DNA from: Microvirga alba
Lineage (GTDB): Bacteria; Pseudomonadota; Alphaproteobacteria; Rhizobiales; Beijerinckiaceae
NCBI RefSeq assembly: GCF_015694465.1
Contig: NZ_JADQDO010000003.1
Coordinates: forward strand, 186,001-250,000
Direction: 5' to 3'
Length of the DNA: 64,000 nucleotides
Shown: piece by piece, positions 25,033 through 33,675 of the stretch
How the letters are laid out: the number at the start of each line of letters is the position of its first letter
Numbering within the stretch: position 1 is the stretch's first letter
Notes under the pieces: model-generated
What the model was told of the DNA's origin: nothing
The model's input: the letters and a program-made list of their open reading frames with translations, nothing else
The model's database searches: none
Program-made: the position numbers and the translations under genes

Positions 25033-26556
25033 TTACTCGATCGACAGGGCCACGAAGCGAACTTCGCCTTGTGGGTTGGCGACGAGAAGCAGCGCCGATT
25101 TCCGGCCCTGGCTCTTCAACGCGTCGATCTTCTTGGTCACGTCGGCAGGGCTCGAAACAGCTTCCTGATTGACCTCGACGATAACCTCGCCCGCCTGGAT
25201 CCGCTTGTCGGCGGCGGAGGAGTTCGGATCGACGCGGGTGATGACGACACCCTTCAGGTCATCCTTGAGGCTGTAGCGGCGACGCAGGTCATCCGTGATG
25301 CCGGAGAGGTTGAGGCCCAAAGCCTGACGGGTCGCCGTCGGCGTTTCGGTCGAGGGCTGCTGCAGATTGGCCTGCTTCTCGCCATCCTCCAAGCGACCGA
25401 GCGTGACCTGCTTCTTCAGCTCCGTGCCTTTGCGAACGATGGTCACATCGACCGCCTTGCCGACCGGGGTGGAGGCGACGATCCTTGGCAGATCGCGTGA
25501 ATCCTTCACGTCCTTGCCGTCAAAACGGGTGATCACGTCGCCGACTTCAAGACCGGCGGGCTTCGCCGGACCCTTATCGTCAATGCCGGCGATCAGCGCG
25601 CCGCGAGCGGAGCCGAGGTTGAGGGCCTCCGCAGTCGCATCATCCACGTTCTGGATGCGAACGCCGAGCCAGCCACGGCGGGTTTCGCCGAACTGACGCA
25701 ACTGGTCGATGACGGGCACAGCCGTCGAAGCCGGCACGGCGAAGCCGATGCCGACAGAGCCGCCGGTAGGCGAGAGAATGGCCGTATTGATGCCGATGAC
25801 TTCGCCATTCATGTTGAACAGCGGACCGCCGGAATTGCCCTTGTTGATGGCCGCATCGGTCTGGAGATAATTGTCGTAAGGGCCAGAGTCGATGTTGCGC
25901 CCGCGCGCCGACACAATACCGGCGGTGACCGAGCCCCCGAGGCCAAAGGGATTGCCGATCGCCAGCACCCAGTCGCCGGGACGCAGCGTGTCGGAATTGC
26001 CGAACTTCACCGCCTTCAACGGCTTGTCGGACTTCACCTTCAGCACGGCCAAGTCGACCTTGGTGTCCTTGCCGACGATCTCGGCCTTGAGGCGCGTGCC
26101 GTCAGAAAAAATGACGCTGATGTCGTTGGCGTCGCCAATGACGTGATTGTTCGTCACCACGATACCCGAGGGATCGATCACGAAGCCCGAGCCGAGGGAG
26201 TTCGACCGGCGCTGCCGGGGAGCGTTGTCCGCGCCGCCATTGCCTTGGCCATTACCCTGGCCGCGACGGTTGAAGAATTCTTCGAAGAGATCCTCGAAGG
26301 GCGTTCCCGGAGGCAGCTGAGGCAGGGTCCGATTGCGGGCTTCGACGGTTGTCGAAGCGGAGATGTTGACGACCGCGCCCGTCACCTCCTCGGCCAGATC
26401 GGCGAACGATTCCGGGGCGGAGCGCGCTTGGGCGGCCAGAGGCATCGCGGTCGCGACGAATGTCAAAACCGCGAAGCAGGAGGCGGCCAGCCGGCGCAAG
26501 GGGCGTTGAGGCTGCACCGACCCGTAAGGAGTCGGCGCGTTGATCGCGTAGGTCAT
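25033..26556 (-). CDS. degQ: Periplasmic Do/DegQ-type serine endoprotease
   Basis: HtrA-family protease and chaperone of 507 residues. A signal peptide (LAASCFAVLTFVATAMPLAA, cut near AQA) sends it to the periplasm. The trypsin-like domain carries the triad His138 (VTNNHVIGDAND), Asp168 (TKVDLAVLKV) and Ser242 (NKGNSGGPLF), followed by two PDZ domains (RRGWLGVRIQ from about residue 293, and a second near 410). It includes a glycine-asparagine-rich Q-linker after the N-terminus (RRGQGNGQGNGGADN). The start ATG 26556 follows AGAGGA. It is the last gene of hflK-hflC-DUF2065-degQ, a conserved membrane quality-control operon. Confidence 0.96.
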   Translation of the reverse strand: MTYAINAPTPYGSVQPQRPLRRLAASCFAVLTFVATAMPLAAQARSAPESFADLAEEVTGAVVNISASTTVEARNRTLPQLPPGTPFEDLFEEFFNRRGQGNGQGNGGADNAPRQRRSNSLGSGFVIDPSGIVVTNNHVIGDANDISVIFSDGTRLKAEIVGKDTKVDLAVLKVKSDKPLKAVKFGNSDTLRPGDWVLAIGNPFGLGGSVTAGIVSARGRNIDSGPYDNYLQTDAAINKGNSGGPLFNMNGEVIGINTAILSPTGGSVGIGFAVPASTAVPVIDQLRQFGETRRGWLGVRIQNVDDATAEALNLGSARGALIAGIDDKGPAKPAGLEVGDVITRFDGKDVKDSRDLPRIVASTPVGKAVDVTIVRKGTELKKQVTLGRLEDGEKQANLQQPSTETPTATRQALGLNLSGITDDLRRRYSLKDDLKGVVITRVDPNSSAADKRIQAGEVIVEVNQEAVSSPADVTKKIDALKSQGRKSALLLVANPQGEVRFVALSIE

Positions 26557-26645
26557 CGAAAATCCTCTCTCGGAGAATATGAAGATAGATTGTCGTTCTG
26601 TTCCGTCATTCAAGCGTCGATTGCGGCGGAAGCGGGGCTAGCGGT

Positions 26646-26837
26646 CTAGCCAAACTGCCGGACCAGCCAGATCACACCCAAGCCGACGACGGCGGAAATG
26701 ATGCCGACAAGTCGCATGCGATCGCTCGGGCTGTGGGCTGCCTCGTACATGGCTCGTCGCATGCCGTCAGGGAAGGCGGCAAACAAAATGCCCTCGACCG
26801 CGAGAGCGAGGCCGAGGGCTGCGATAAGGTCCAGCAT
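26646..26837 (-). CDS. DUF2065 (YjeT-like) small membrane protein
   Basis: This is a 63-residue protein with two transmembrane helices, LIAALGLALAVEGILFAAF and LVGIISAVVGLGVIWLV, separated by a charged turn AHSPSDRMR. The family is widespread beside hflC; its function is not known. It starts 9 bases after hflC. Confidence 0.88.
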   Translation of the reverse strand: MLDLIAALGLALAVEGILFAAFPDGMRRAMYEAAHSPSDRMRLVGIISAVVGLGVIWLVRQFG

Positions 26838-26846
26838 AAGGACGAT

Positions 26847-27773
26847 TTATTGCGCGGGCGCGGGCCGGGCCGGAGAGGCGGAGCCGCCTCCCGCGCCGTT
26901 CCGTCGACCGGATGCATCGTTGAAATAGCGGAAGAATTCTGAATCCGGGCTCAACACGAGACGCGTATCTCCTGATTTGAGACCCGCCTCATATGCCTGC
27001 ATCGACCGATAGAAGGCGAAGAATTCCGGGTCCTGGCCGAAAGCCTCGGCCAGAATACGGTTTTTATCCGCATCGCCCTGACCACGCAATTCCTCAGCCT
27101 GACGGTTCGCATCGGCGCGGATGACGGTCGCGTCGCGCTCCGCACGCCCGCGGATGGTCTGCGCCCGCTGCTGGCCGTTGGCACGCAGATCCGCGGCCTC
27201 TCGCTCGCGCTCGGTGCGCATGCGCTGATAGACAGCCTGGCTGTTGGCGGCCGGCAGATCGACGCGGGTCAGACGCACATCGATCATCTCGATGCCGAGG
27301 CTGCGCGCCTGCTTGTTCACCTCTTCCTGAATGCGGGTCATGAGAGGCCCGCGCTCCGTCCTGACGATCGCGTCGCGGGAGGCGTTGGCCAACACGTTAC
27401 GCATCGTCGAGTTCGTGAAGCTCGTGAGACGCTGATTGGCGAAAGCGATGCTGTTGACCGCCTGATAGAACTTGAGCGGATCAATAATGCGATAGCGGGT
27501 AAAAGCATCGACCTCGAGGTTCTGTCGGTCAGCTGACAACACGGTCTGGACCGGCAGATCCAGATCGAGCACCCACTTGTCGAAGTAGGTCACGTTGTCG
27601 ATCAGCGGCACCTTGAAATGCAAGCCCGGGTCGCGGATCTCGGACTGCACCGCGCCGAAGCGGAGCACAAGGGCGTACTGGGTCTGCCGGACGATAAAGG
27701 CTGAGCTGAACAGCGCGATCGCGGCAAGACCGGCCAGGATCAGCAAGCCCGTGCGAAGGGTGGCATTGTTCAT
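26847..27773 (-). CDS. hflC: Protease modulator HflC
   Basis: SPFH-domain membrane protein of 308 residues that forms, with HflK, a large periplasm-facing cage around FtsH. It has an N-terminal membrane anchor (LLILAGLAAIALFSSAFIV), the SPFH fold (QYALVLRFGAVQSEIRDPGLH), and a long coiled helix with ERAEREREAADLRANGQ-type repeats. The C-terminal tail is rich in Arg, Ala and Pro. Its start overlaps the hflK stop by four bases. Confidence 0.95.
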   Translation of the reverse strand: MNNATLRTGLLILAGLAAIALFSSAFIVRQTQYALVLRFGAVQSEIRDPGLHFKVPLIDNVTYFDKWVLDLDLPVQTVLSADRQNLEVDAFTRYRIIDPLKFYQAVNSIAFANQRLTSFTNSTMRNVLANASRDAIVRTERGPLMTRIQEEVNKQARSLGIEMIDVRLTRVDLPAANSQAVYQRMRTEREREAADLRANGQQRAQTIRGRAERDATVIRADANRQAEELRGQGDADKNRILAEAFGQDPEFFAFYRSMQAYEAGLKSGDTRLVLSPDSEFFRYFNDASGRRNGAGGGSASPARPAPAQ

Positions 27774-28918
27774 CGCGTGGCTCCTTGCTGACCTGCCGCG
27801 CCGCCCTGAGGCTGCTGCTGCCGCCGCTGTAGTTCATTGAGAGGCAGGAAAGGCACGACCCCCTGCCCCTTCTGATCGATGATGACCTTGTCGACACCGC
27901 CGAGAACGCGCTCCATCGTCTCAAGGAAAATCCGCTCGCGGATGATGGCGGGCGCCTTGCGATATTCCTCATAGATCGACTTGAACCGGGCAGCCTGACC
28001 CGTCGCATCGGCCACGGACTGCTCGCGATAACCCTCCGCCTGCTGCACGGTGCGGGCGGCGTCGCCTCGCGCTTCCGGCACAATGCGGCTTGCGAAAGTT
28101 TCTGCCTCGTTCTGCACGCGCACCGCGTCCTGCTGTGCGGCGTTTACGTCAACGAACGCCTGCCGGACTTCCGCCGGCGGCTGGACAGCCTGAAGCTGCA
28201 CCACGTTGATCAATGCACCCGCGCCGTAAGAGTCGAGGGTCTGCTGCATGATCTGGCGCACTTCCTGCACGACGCTCGCCTGCTCCGTGGTCAGAATGGC
28301 CTGGATGTTGCGGCGTCCGATGACCTCGCGCATGGCGCTTTCGGCCACCGACTTGATGGTGCCTTGCGGGTTCTGGAGATTGAACACGAAATCCTGAGCC
28401 CGCGCAGCGTTGACCTGCCAGACCACATCGTAATCGATATCGACGATATTCTCGTCGCCCGTCAGCATCAGGCTTTCTTCGAGCATGTCGCGCGAACGGG
28501 CCTGACCTCCTCCAACGGAGCGATAGCCGATCTCGATACGCTGCTGCTCGGTCACATTGGGCTTGAGCACGCGGCCGATCGGATAGGGAAGATTGTAGCG
28601 AAGACCTTCGCCGCTCGTATGGGTGTACTTGCCGAAGATCATGTTGATGCCGACCTCATTCGGTCGCACCGTGTAGAAGCCGGTCAGCAGCCAAACGGCG
28701 ATCACACCCAGAATCAGGATGAGGACGCCCTTGCCGCCCATGGAGCCGCCGGGGATGAAGTCCTTCAGGCGATCCTGGCCGCGGCGCAGAATGTCCTCGA
28801 GATCAGGGGGCGTTCCATTGCCCTGCGGGCCGCCAGAGCCCCATGGGCTCTTGCCGCCGCCTGATCCGCCACGCTGGCCCCAGGGGCCTCCGCCGCCGCT
28901 TTGGTTACTCCAAGGCAT
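27770..28918 (-). CDS. hflK: FtsH protease activity modulator HflK
   Basis: Partner of HflC, 382 residues. The N-terminus is glycine- and proline-rich (QSGGGGPWGQRGGSGGG), then a membrane helix (GVLILILGVIAVWLLTGFY), the SPFH domain with TVRPNEVGINMIFGKY and the conserved YDVVWQVNAARAQDFVF, and a C-terminal Gln-rich tail. HflKC restrains FtsH and forms the multimeric vault seen in E. coli. It heads the hflK-hflC-DUF2065-degQ unit. Confidence 0.95.
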   Translation of the reverse strand: MPWSNQSGGGGPWGQRGGSGGGKSPWGSGGPQGNGTPPDLEDILRRGQDRLKDFIPGGSMGGKGVLILILGVIAVWLLTGFYTVRPNEVGINMIFGKYTHTSGEGLRYNLPYPIGRVLKPNVTEQQRIEIGYRSVGGGQARSRDMLEESLMLTGDENIVDIDYDVVWQVNAARAQDFVFNLQNPQGTIKSVAESAMREVIGRRNIQAILTTEQASVVQEVRQIMQQTLDSYGAGALINVVQLQAVQPPAEVRQAFVDVNAAQQDAVRVQNEAETFASRIVPEARGDAARTVQQAEGYREQSVADATGQAARFKSIYEEYRKAPAIIRERIFLETMERVLGGVDKVIIDQKGQGVVPFLPLNELQRRQQQPQGGAAGQQGATR

Positions 28919-29053
28919 AGGTCGCCTTTCCTCACTCTGAAAAGACCGGCCGATTAAGCCGATTGGGTAAGAGTCGGTTGTGGGTGTTGCCTCACACGCC
29001 TGTCAAGGCTGCGAATTGGGGATTGTCGCAGCATTCGTCAACCTTAGCAGGTC

Positions 29054-29566
29054 TCATGAGCGTCGTTCGAGGTCAATGAAGGTAAACGCGTGCTCATTGT
29101 CCGCCCCCTTCGCATGATCGGTGCGCCCGACCTCCCGGAAGCGTGAGCGGTCATAGGCAGGGAAGACCGCATCGCCCTCAGGCGCCGCATGAACCTCGGT
29201 CAGGTATATTTTCTGAACGTGCGGCAGGCCGAGCGCATAGATCTCCGATCCCCCGGCCACCACGATGGCGTCAGCGCCCATCTTCGCCGCCAAGGCCGCG
29301 CCCTGCGCGACGGCCTCATCCCATGTTCGTGCGACATTCACGCCCTCCGCGGAAAACGCCGGGTCCCGGGTCAGGACAATCGTCTCGCGGCCCGGCAAGG
29401 GCCTGCCGATGGATTCGAACGTCTTGCGCCCCATGATCATCGGCTTGCCCCAGGTCAGCTCCCGGAAGCGACGAAGATCAGTCTTGAGACGCCACAGAAG
29501 CTGATTGTCGCGCCCAATGACGCCGTTATCAGCCACCGCGACGACGAGAATGAGGGGAAGGGTCAT
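29054..29566 (-). CDS. folA: Dihydrofolate reductase
   Basis: Reduces dihydrofolate to tetrahydrofolate with NADPH, 170 residues. It has LILVVAVADNGVIGRDNQLLW, the substrate-binding Asp in LKTDLRRFRELTWGKPMIMG, RKTFESIGRPLPGRETIV and the adenine-site VAGGSEIYALGL. ATG 29566 follows AGGA and overlaps the stop of the acetyltransferase gene (ATGA), so the two are coupled. The enzyme supplies the folate cycle together with ThyA, encoded 2 kb upstream. Confidence 0.96.
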   Translation of the reverse strand: MTLPLILVVAVADNGVIGRDNQLLWRLKTDLRRFRELTWGKPMIMGRKTFESIGRPLPGRETIVLTRDPAFSAEGVNVARTWDEAVAQGAALAAKMGADAIVVAGGSEIYALGLPHVQKIYLTEVHAAPEGDAVFPAYDRSRFREVGRTDHAKGADNEHAFTFIDLERRS

Positions 29567-30045
29567 GATTCCTGTGCCAGCTTTGTGAGGTGATCGCCTG
29601 TCACGCGCTGAACCGTCCATTCATCCATCGGCAGCGCGCCGATAGAGCGGTAGAAGCGCAAGGCGTTCTCATTCCAGTCGAGCACCCACCATTCGAGGCG
29701 TGAAAGCCCTTCGGCGACACAACGGCGCGCGAGGTGCCTTAGGAGCGCCTTGCCGATTCCCTTGGAGCGAAAATCGGGCCGGATAAAAAGATCTTCCAGG
29801 TAGATGCCGTGACGGCCCCGAAAGGTGGAAAAATTGTAGAACCACAGGGCGAAACCCGCCGGCCTCCCCTCCCATTCCGCGATATCGGCGAAAACGCGCG
29901 GCTGCTCCGCGAAAAGGGCCGCTGCGATGTCTTTTTCGGTCGCGTCGACCTCATGGGCCAGCCGCTCGTACGCGGCAAGCTCCCGGATGAAGTCGAGGAT
30001 CAAGGAGGCGTCACGCGCTTCGGCTCGGCGGATGGAGAGTGTCAT
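29563..30045 (-). CDS. GNAT-family N-acetyltransferase
   Basis: This 160-residue protein shows the GNAT fold: MTLSIRRAEARDASLI at the start, a central YLEDLFIRPDFRSKGIGKALL (the acetyl-CoA binding R/Q-x-x-G-x-G/A loop is RSKGIG), and WWVLDWNENALRFYRSIGA near the C-terminus. The closest type by eye is the YhbS/diamine-acetyltransferase-like group (WVLDWN-AxxFYxxxGA). Substrate is not known. The start ATG 30045 has a weak ribosome site. It is coupled to folA. Confidence 0.88.
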   Translation of the reverse strand: MTLSIRRAEARDASLILDFIRELAAYERLAHEVDATEKDIAAALFAEQPRVFADIAEWEGRPAGFALWFYNFSTFRGRHGIYLEDLFIRPDFRSKGIGKALLRHLARRCVAEGLSRLEWWVLDWNENALRFYRSIGALPMDEWTVQRVTGDHLTKLAQES

Positions 30046-30132
30046 GTCTGCCGTTGTGCCGAAGCTTCGCGGTCCTGTCGAGCCCGGAGCGTATTCTTCC
30101 ACCAAACCGGCGTCTCGTTTTACGGCTTTAGC

Positions 30133-30510
30133 TCACTTGCGCGCCTTTCGGGCGGCATAGCGGGCATCGCGGGCAGCCTTTTGCTCAGCCTCCAGCGTAA
30201 CCTGACGCTCGACGGCCTCGACTTTGGCAGTCGCCTCATTGGCTTCCTGAGCAAGGCGTTGCTCATGTTCGGCCGCCTCACGCGCCTGCTGTTCTGCCGC
30301 CTCGCGGGCCTGGTCGGCGATCTTGTTGGCCTCGCGTTCGGCCAGCCGCGCCTCACGGGCAGTGCTGACCGCCTGCCGTGCCGCTCTACGCTCGGCCATC
30401 GCCGGATCGTCCGGCCCCGGCTTTGCCCGCACACGCTCCAGCATGGCCTTGCGGGCGTTCTCGGCCGTGCTCAGCCGATCGCCAAATCCTATGTCCCGGA
30501 AGCCGCTCAT
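30133..30510 (-). CDS. DUF6481-type small helical protein
   Basis: This is a 125-residue, highly charged protein. It begins MSGFRDIGFGDRLSTAENAR and then is almost continuous Ala/Arg/Glu helix (AREARLAEREANKIADQ, AEQQAREAAEHEQRLAQE), strongly predicted as coiled coil, and ends in a basic tail. It matches the DUF6481 family known in Methylobacterium relatives as I remember it; the assignment needs a profile search. The start overlaps the stop of the preceding 63-residue gene (ATGA), so the two are cotranscribed. Confidence 0.75.
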   Translation of the reverse strand: MSGFRDIGFGDRLSTAENARKAMLERVRAKPGPDDPAMAERRAARQAVSTAREARLAEREANKIADQAREAAEQQAREAAEHEQRLAQEANEATAKVEAVERQVTLEAEQKAARDARYAARKARK

Positions 30511-30698
30511 GCTCGGATCTCGCTCTCTCGGACGGCACGCTCCGTGGCACCTGATCTGATCCGATACGAGACTTCACCTGTCTCGTCGGCCGGCATGAGG
30601 CGGGTCACTTCGTAGATGCCGCTGCCGCTGGTGCGGCTGTCGGATATCGGCGCACGTACGAGGCGCACCATCTGTCGGATCTTGTATTTATGAAGCAT
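30507..30698 (-). CDS. Small conserved protein, unknown function
   Basis: This 63-residue protein begins MLHKYKIRQMVRLVRAP and contains GIYEVTRLMPADETGEVSYR with a final charged RAVRESEIRA. The pattern suggests a small beta-barrel or SH3-like domain without signal peptide or membrane segment. ATG 30698 follows GGAGAACCAGC at good distance. Coupled to the DUF6481-type gene by an ATGA overlap; no function can be assigned. Confidence 0.7.
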   Translation of the reverse strand: MLHKYKIRQMVRLVRAPISDSRTSGSGIYEVTRLMPADETGEVSYRIRSGATERAVRESEIRA

Positions 30699-30753
30699 GC
30701 TGGTTCTCCACTGTGGGACTGGCAAAGGCAGCACCACGATTGCGAACAAGAAA

Positions 30754-30785
30754 GCCGCTCCCCATGGGGAGCGGCCTCAACGGCT
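30754..30785 (-). terminator. Terminator of the cold-shock gene
   Basis: A perfect 10-bp stem, GCCGCTCCCC (30754-30763) and GGGGAGCGGC (30766-30775), encloses a two-base turn and, on the minus strand, runs into TTTCTTG. It lies 45 bases past the cold-shock stop and before the next gene. Confidence 0.8.
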
Positions 30786-30819
30786 CAATGCAGATAGACC
30801 TGCACCGAAGAGACTGGCT

Positions 30820-31029
30820 TTATGCCATCTCGATGTTGTCGACGGCGATCTTGCCCGAGCGGCGGTCTTCTGCCGTATCAAAGGCAACCTTCTGGCCTTC
30901 GACGAGGCCGCGGATGCCAGCGCGCTCAAGAGCGGTGGCATGGACGAACACGTCCTTGCTGCCGTTGCTCGGCGCGATGAAGCCGAAGCCTTTTTGATCA
31001 TTGTAGAATTTTACGGTGCCGGTGTTCAT
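30820..31029 (-). CDS. cspA: Cold-shock domain protein
   Basis: This 69-residue protein has a single OB fold that binds single-stranded RNA and DNA and prevents unwanted structure. RNP1 is present as KGFGFIAP and RNP2 as DVFVHATAL. The start ATG 31029 follows AAGGATATTTCC; the frame extends ten codons upstream without support. A promoter at about 31189-31216 would give a 5' untranslated leader of roughly 150 bases, as is typical of cold-shock genes regulated through mRNA structure. The exact cspA paralogue cannot be named, since these genomes carry several. Confidence 0.92.
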   Translation of the reverse strand: MNTGTVKFYNDQKGFGFIAPSNGSKDVFVHATALERAGIRGLVEGQKVAFDTAEDRRSGKIAVDNIEMA

Positions 31030-31188
31030 GGAAATATCCTTGAGTATGCGTGAGTGCACGTGAGCCTAAGGGTCGCGCAGCAGCGCGGTCTCGTGCTCAA
31101 TTCGTCGATGTTTTGGGAGAGTGTCTGAACGTGCGCCTGGCATGCCAAGGCATAACGGCCCGATTATTCGGCCAAAGTCGATAAGATA

Positions 31189-31216
31189 AATATAGGGGTT
31201 CCCCGCCGGATTGCAA
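31189..31216 (-). promoter_or_regulatory. Predicted promoter of the cold-shock gene
   Basis: On the minus strand TTGCAA (31211-31216) and TATATT (31189-31194) are separated by 16 bases. The start would be near 31182, leaving a leader of about 150 bases before the coding region. Confidence 0.5.
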
Positions 31217-31409
31217 GCTTGGATGGAAAAGATACTCTCCACAGACCCTCTGGCGAGGCAGGCATTCTGGAAGGCTATCTGGGCACGCCATGGATGCGAC
31301 TGGAAAAATACTGGTCTAAGAAGAGGATCTACTGGGAGACCGGCATGAACCGACATGCGCAATCGCTCTCGCCACCGCCGTCATCTGGTGGATGTAATGA
31401 GTCCGGACC

Positions 31410-31760
31410 CTAATCCGCCTCCTCCTCGCCCTGCACCCGCCTTGGCGAGGCCCAGCCTTCGAGGATCGCATTCATCTCGTCGAGCACGAAGAAACGGGCG
31501 CTCTCGACGTCATAGCCCTCATCCAGCAAGCTGTCGTAATCCGTCAGGCGGTGCCGGATATAGGAAACGAGGGAAAGCCAGGCCGCCGTTTCCGGCGAGG
31601 CGGTGTGGAGCCCCCTGCTTCCAAGCGCGTGATCCGTGACCGACTCGAACTCGTGCCTCGGGATGCGCGGCGCAAGGATGCGGACGGCGCTTTCGATGGC
31701 CGCGCGCCGGTTAGTGGGCCTAGACGGCGACGGGGGCCTTGATGGCTGGGTGCGGGTCAT
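31410..31760 (-). CDS. DUF2293 domain protein
   Basis: This 116-residue protein has the DUF2293 helix-rich core [20 protein letters not shown], then [39 protein letters not shown] and [13 protein letters not shown]. The family is conserved in alphaproteobacteria, and its function is unknown. The start overlaps thyA by 41 bases. Its N-terminal 15 residues are Ser/Pro/Arg-rich and not clearly part of the domain, so a shorter true start cannot be ruled out. Confidence 0.8.
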   Translation of the reverse strand: MTRTQPSRPPSPSRPTNRRAAIESAVRILAPRIPRHEFESVTDHALGSRGLHTASPETAAWLSLVSYIRHRLTDYDSLLDEGYDVESARFFVLDEMNAILEGWASPRRVQGEEEAD

Positions 31761-32514
31761 AGTCTTCGATGGCGATGTCGTCGAAGGTGAAATCGAACAG
31801 GGAACGCACGGCGGGATTGAGGCGAAGCTTTGGCAGAGACCGAGGCTCGCGCGTCAATTGCAGACGAGCCTGATCGAGATGGTTGAGGTAGAGATGCGCG
31901 TCCCCGAAGGAATGCACGAAATCGCCGGCTTGCAAGCCTGTCGCCTGCGCCATCATGTGCGTCAGGAGCGCATAGGAGGCGATGTTGAACGGAACGCCCA
32001 GGAATACATCGGCGGAGCGCTGGTAAAGCTGGCAGGATAGCCGCCCGTCGGCGACATAGAATTGGAACAGGCAGTGGCAGGGCGCGAGCGCCATCTTGTC
32101 GAGCTCAGCAGGGTTCCAGGCGGACACGATCAGGCGGCGCGAATCCGGGTTGCGACGAATCTCGTCGAGCACCCATTGGATCTGATCGACGGCCCCGCCA
32201 TCCGGCTTGGCCCAAGAGCGCCATTGTTTGCCGTAGACCGGCCCGAGATCGCCCTTCTCATCGGCCCATTCGTCCCAGATCGTGACGCCGTTTTCCTGCA
32301 GATAGCGGACATTCGTATCGCCCTTCAGGAACCACAAAAGCTCGTGCACGATCGAGCGCAGATGGAGCTTCTTCGTCGTGACCAGCGGGAAGCCTTGGCT
32401 GAGATCGAATCGCATCTGGTGGCCAAAAACGGAGATCGTCCCGGTTCCGGTTCGATCGTCTTTCCGGACGCCCTCATCGATGATGCGGCGAAGAAGATGA
32501 TGGTAGGCTTGCAT
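31720..32514 (-). CDS. thyA: Thymidylate synthase (ThyA type)
   Basis: Methylates dUMP to dTMP using methylene-tetrahydrofolate. The 264-residue protein is the standard ThyA length. Motifs include the N-terminal [20 protein letters not shown] with dUMP phosphate arginine, the catalytic cysteine in [35 protein letters not shown], and the terminal [20 protein letters not shown]. It produces dihydrofolate that FolA, encoded further along the same strand, regenerates. Confidence 0.96.
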   Translation of the reverse strand: MQAYHHLLRRIIDEGVRKDDRTGTGTISVFGHQMRFDLSQGFPLVTTKKLHLRSIVHELLWFLKGDTNVRYLQENGVTIWDEWADEKGDLGPVYGKQWRSWAKPDGGAVDQIQWVLDEIRRNPDSRRLIVSAWNPAELDKMALAPCHCLFQFYVADGRLSCQLYQRSADVFLGVPFNIASYALLTHMMAQATGLQAGDFVHSFGDAHLYLNHLDQARLQLTREPRSLPKLRLNPAVRSLFDFTFDDIAIEDYDPHPAIKAPVAV

Positions 32515-32598
32515 GAAAGGCTCCTTGCCTCATCTTACGTCAGTCGGCGGCCAGCGTCAGAGGGTGCATTTCGTCCCCCGTGAACTTGTCCCCCGCTC

Positions 32599-32627
32599 TT
32601 TCAAAATGGTTCAGTCTTTCTTATATT
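32599..32627 (+). promoter_or_regulatory. Possible ssrA promoter
   Basis: TTTCAA (32599-32604) and TATATT (32622-32627) are 17 bases apart, just upstream of the tmRNA gene. The -35 box is weak. Confidence 0.4.
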
Positions 32628-32640
32628 GCGAATGCCGGCC

Positions 32641-32925
32641 GCAAGGTCGGCTATGGCGATAAACGGCTATCGGAATAAACCCATCGGACCCGGGGGCGGT
32701 ACCCGGCGCCTCCACCAAAACCCAGGCTCAGCATGGGTTTTGGCGGGGGCGAAATAGGATCGACGAGGGCGTAAAGGGTAGACTTTCACTCGGCATGGTT
32801 CCGCCGTTATCGGGCCGATTCAATAGTTGCCAACGACAACTATGCTCCGGTTGCAGTGGCTGCGTAAGCGGTCCCTAACACCGACTCAAAGTCCTAACGG
32901 GTAGCACCGCTAGGCGGGGTCCGGA
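32641..32925 (+). ncRNA. ssrA: Two-piece (circularly permuted) tmRNA
   Basis: tmRNA rescues stalled ribosomes by acting first as tRNA-Ala and then as a message. As in other alphaproteobacteria the gene is permuted: the acceptor piece comes first and ends in CCTCCACCA at 32717, then a short spacer, then the coding piece begins GGGGGCGAAATAGGATCGAC at 32745. GGGGGCG pairs with CGCCTCC of the acceptor strand. The tag frame GCC AAC GAC ... TAA (32829-32867) encodes ANDNYAPVAVAA. CGGACCC (32685-32691) is complementary to GGGTCCG (32917-32923), supporting a helix between the pieces. The exact 5' end of the acceptor piece is uncertain by perhaps 20 bases. Confidence 0.92.
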
Positions 32926-32957
32926 GGCACCTGGCAACAGAAGCCTCCACTTTTTTT
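32923..32957 (+). terminator. ssrA terminator
   Basis: GGAGGC (32923-32928) and GCCTCC (32943-32948) form a stem followed by A, C and a run of seven T. The sspB ribosome site (AAGGG) lies 10 bases later. Confidence 0.85.
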
Positions 32958-32972
32958 CTCAAGGGCTCCCAT

Positions 32973-33599
32973 ATGGCCGGCAAAGACCTCATCCGCTACG
33001 ATCTCCTGGTGCAGGACGCCCTGAAAGGCGTCGTGCGCAAAGTGCTGATCGATGCCGGAAAGGACGGCCTTCCGGGGGACCATCATTTCTACGTCTCGTT
33101 CCGTACCGATTTTCCGGGTGTGCGCCTTTCGAACCGCCTGCGTGAAAAATACCCGCAGGAAATGACGATTGTCCTGCAGCACCAGTTCTGGGACCTCGGC
33201 GTGACCGAGCACAATTTCGAAATCGGCCTGTCGTTCTCAGGTGTGCCGGAGCGCTTGCTCGTTCCGTTCGATGCGCTGACCGGCTTCTTCGACCCCTCGG
33301 TCCAGTTCGGCCTCAAGTTCGACGGTCAGGACGAAAACGAGGGCGAGGCCGGCGAAGCGCCTCCCGCGCCGCAGCCGGTGCGAAGCAATGGTTCGGAGCC
33401 CGTCGAGTTGAAGCAGTCGCGAAAGTCGTCTGCTTCCGCCGATAAGACGCCGGATGCGAAGAAGACGGTCGCGCCCGCCGCTCAAGCTGACGCCGATCGG
33501 AGCGGGGCAGAGGAAACCACCAAACCGGGTGCGGCGGAGCCTACGCCGTCGGGCAGCGCCGAAGTTGTAAGCCTCGACTCGTTTCGCAAAAAAAACTGA
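32973..33599 (+). CDS. sspB: ClpXP adaptor protein SspB (alphaproteobacterial type)
   Basis: SspB binds the tag added by tmRNA and delivers tagged proteins to ClpXP. The 208-residue protein has the alpha-type fold: MAGKDLIRYDLLVQDALKGV at the start, HHFYVSFRTDFPGVRLS, and TIVLQHQFWDLGVTEHNFEI with SFSGVPERLLVPFDALTGFFDPSV. After a long disordered, Ala/Pro/Glu/Lys-rich linker the C-terminus ends in EVVSLDSFRKKN, matching the ClpX-binding (XB) motif. The gene lies directly after the tmRNA gene, so substrate marker and adaptor are adjacent. Confidence 0.93.
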   Translation: MAGKDLIRYDLLVQDALKGVVRKVLIDAGKDGLPGDHHFYVSFRTDFPGVRLSNRLREKYPQEMTIVLQHQFWDLGVTEHNFEIGLSFSGVPERLLVPFDALTGFFDPSVQFGLKFDGQDENEGEAGEAPPAPQPVRSNGSEPVELKQSRKSSASADKTPDAKKTVAPAAQADADRSGAEETTKPGAAEPTPSGSAEVVSLDSFRKKN

Positions 33600-33675
33600 A
33601 GCGCCTCGGCTTCATCCAACCTCGACTTGGGGCCACGCCGGCATATATCTCGCGTGAACTTTTAGTATCAGTCAG

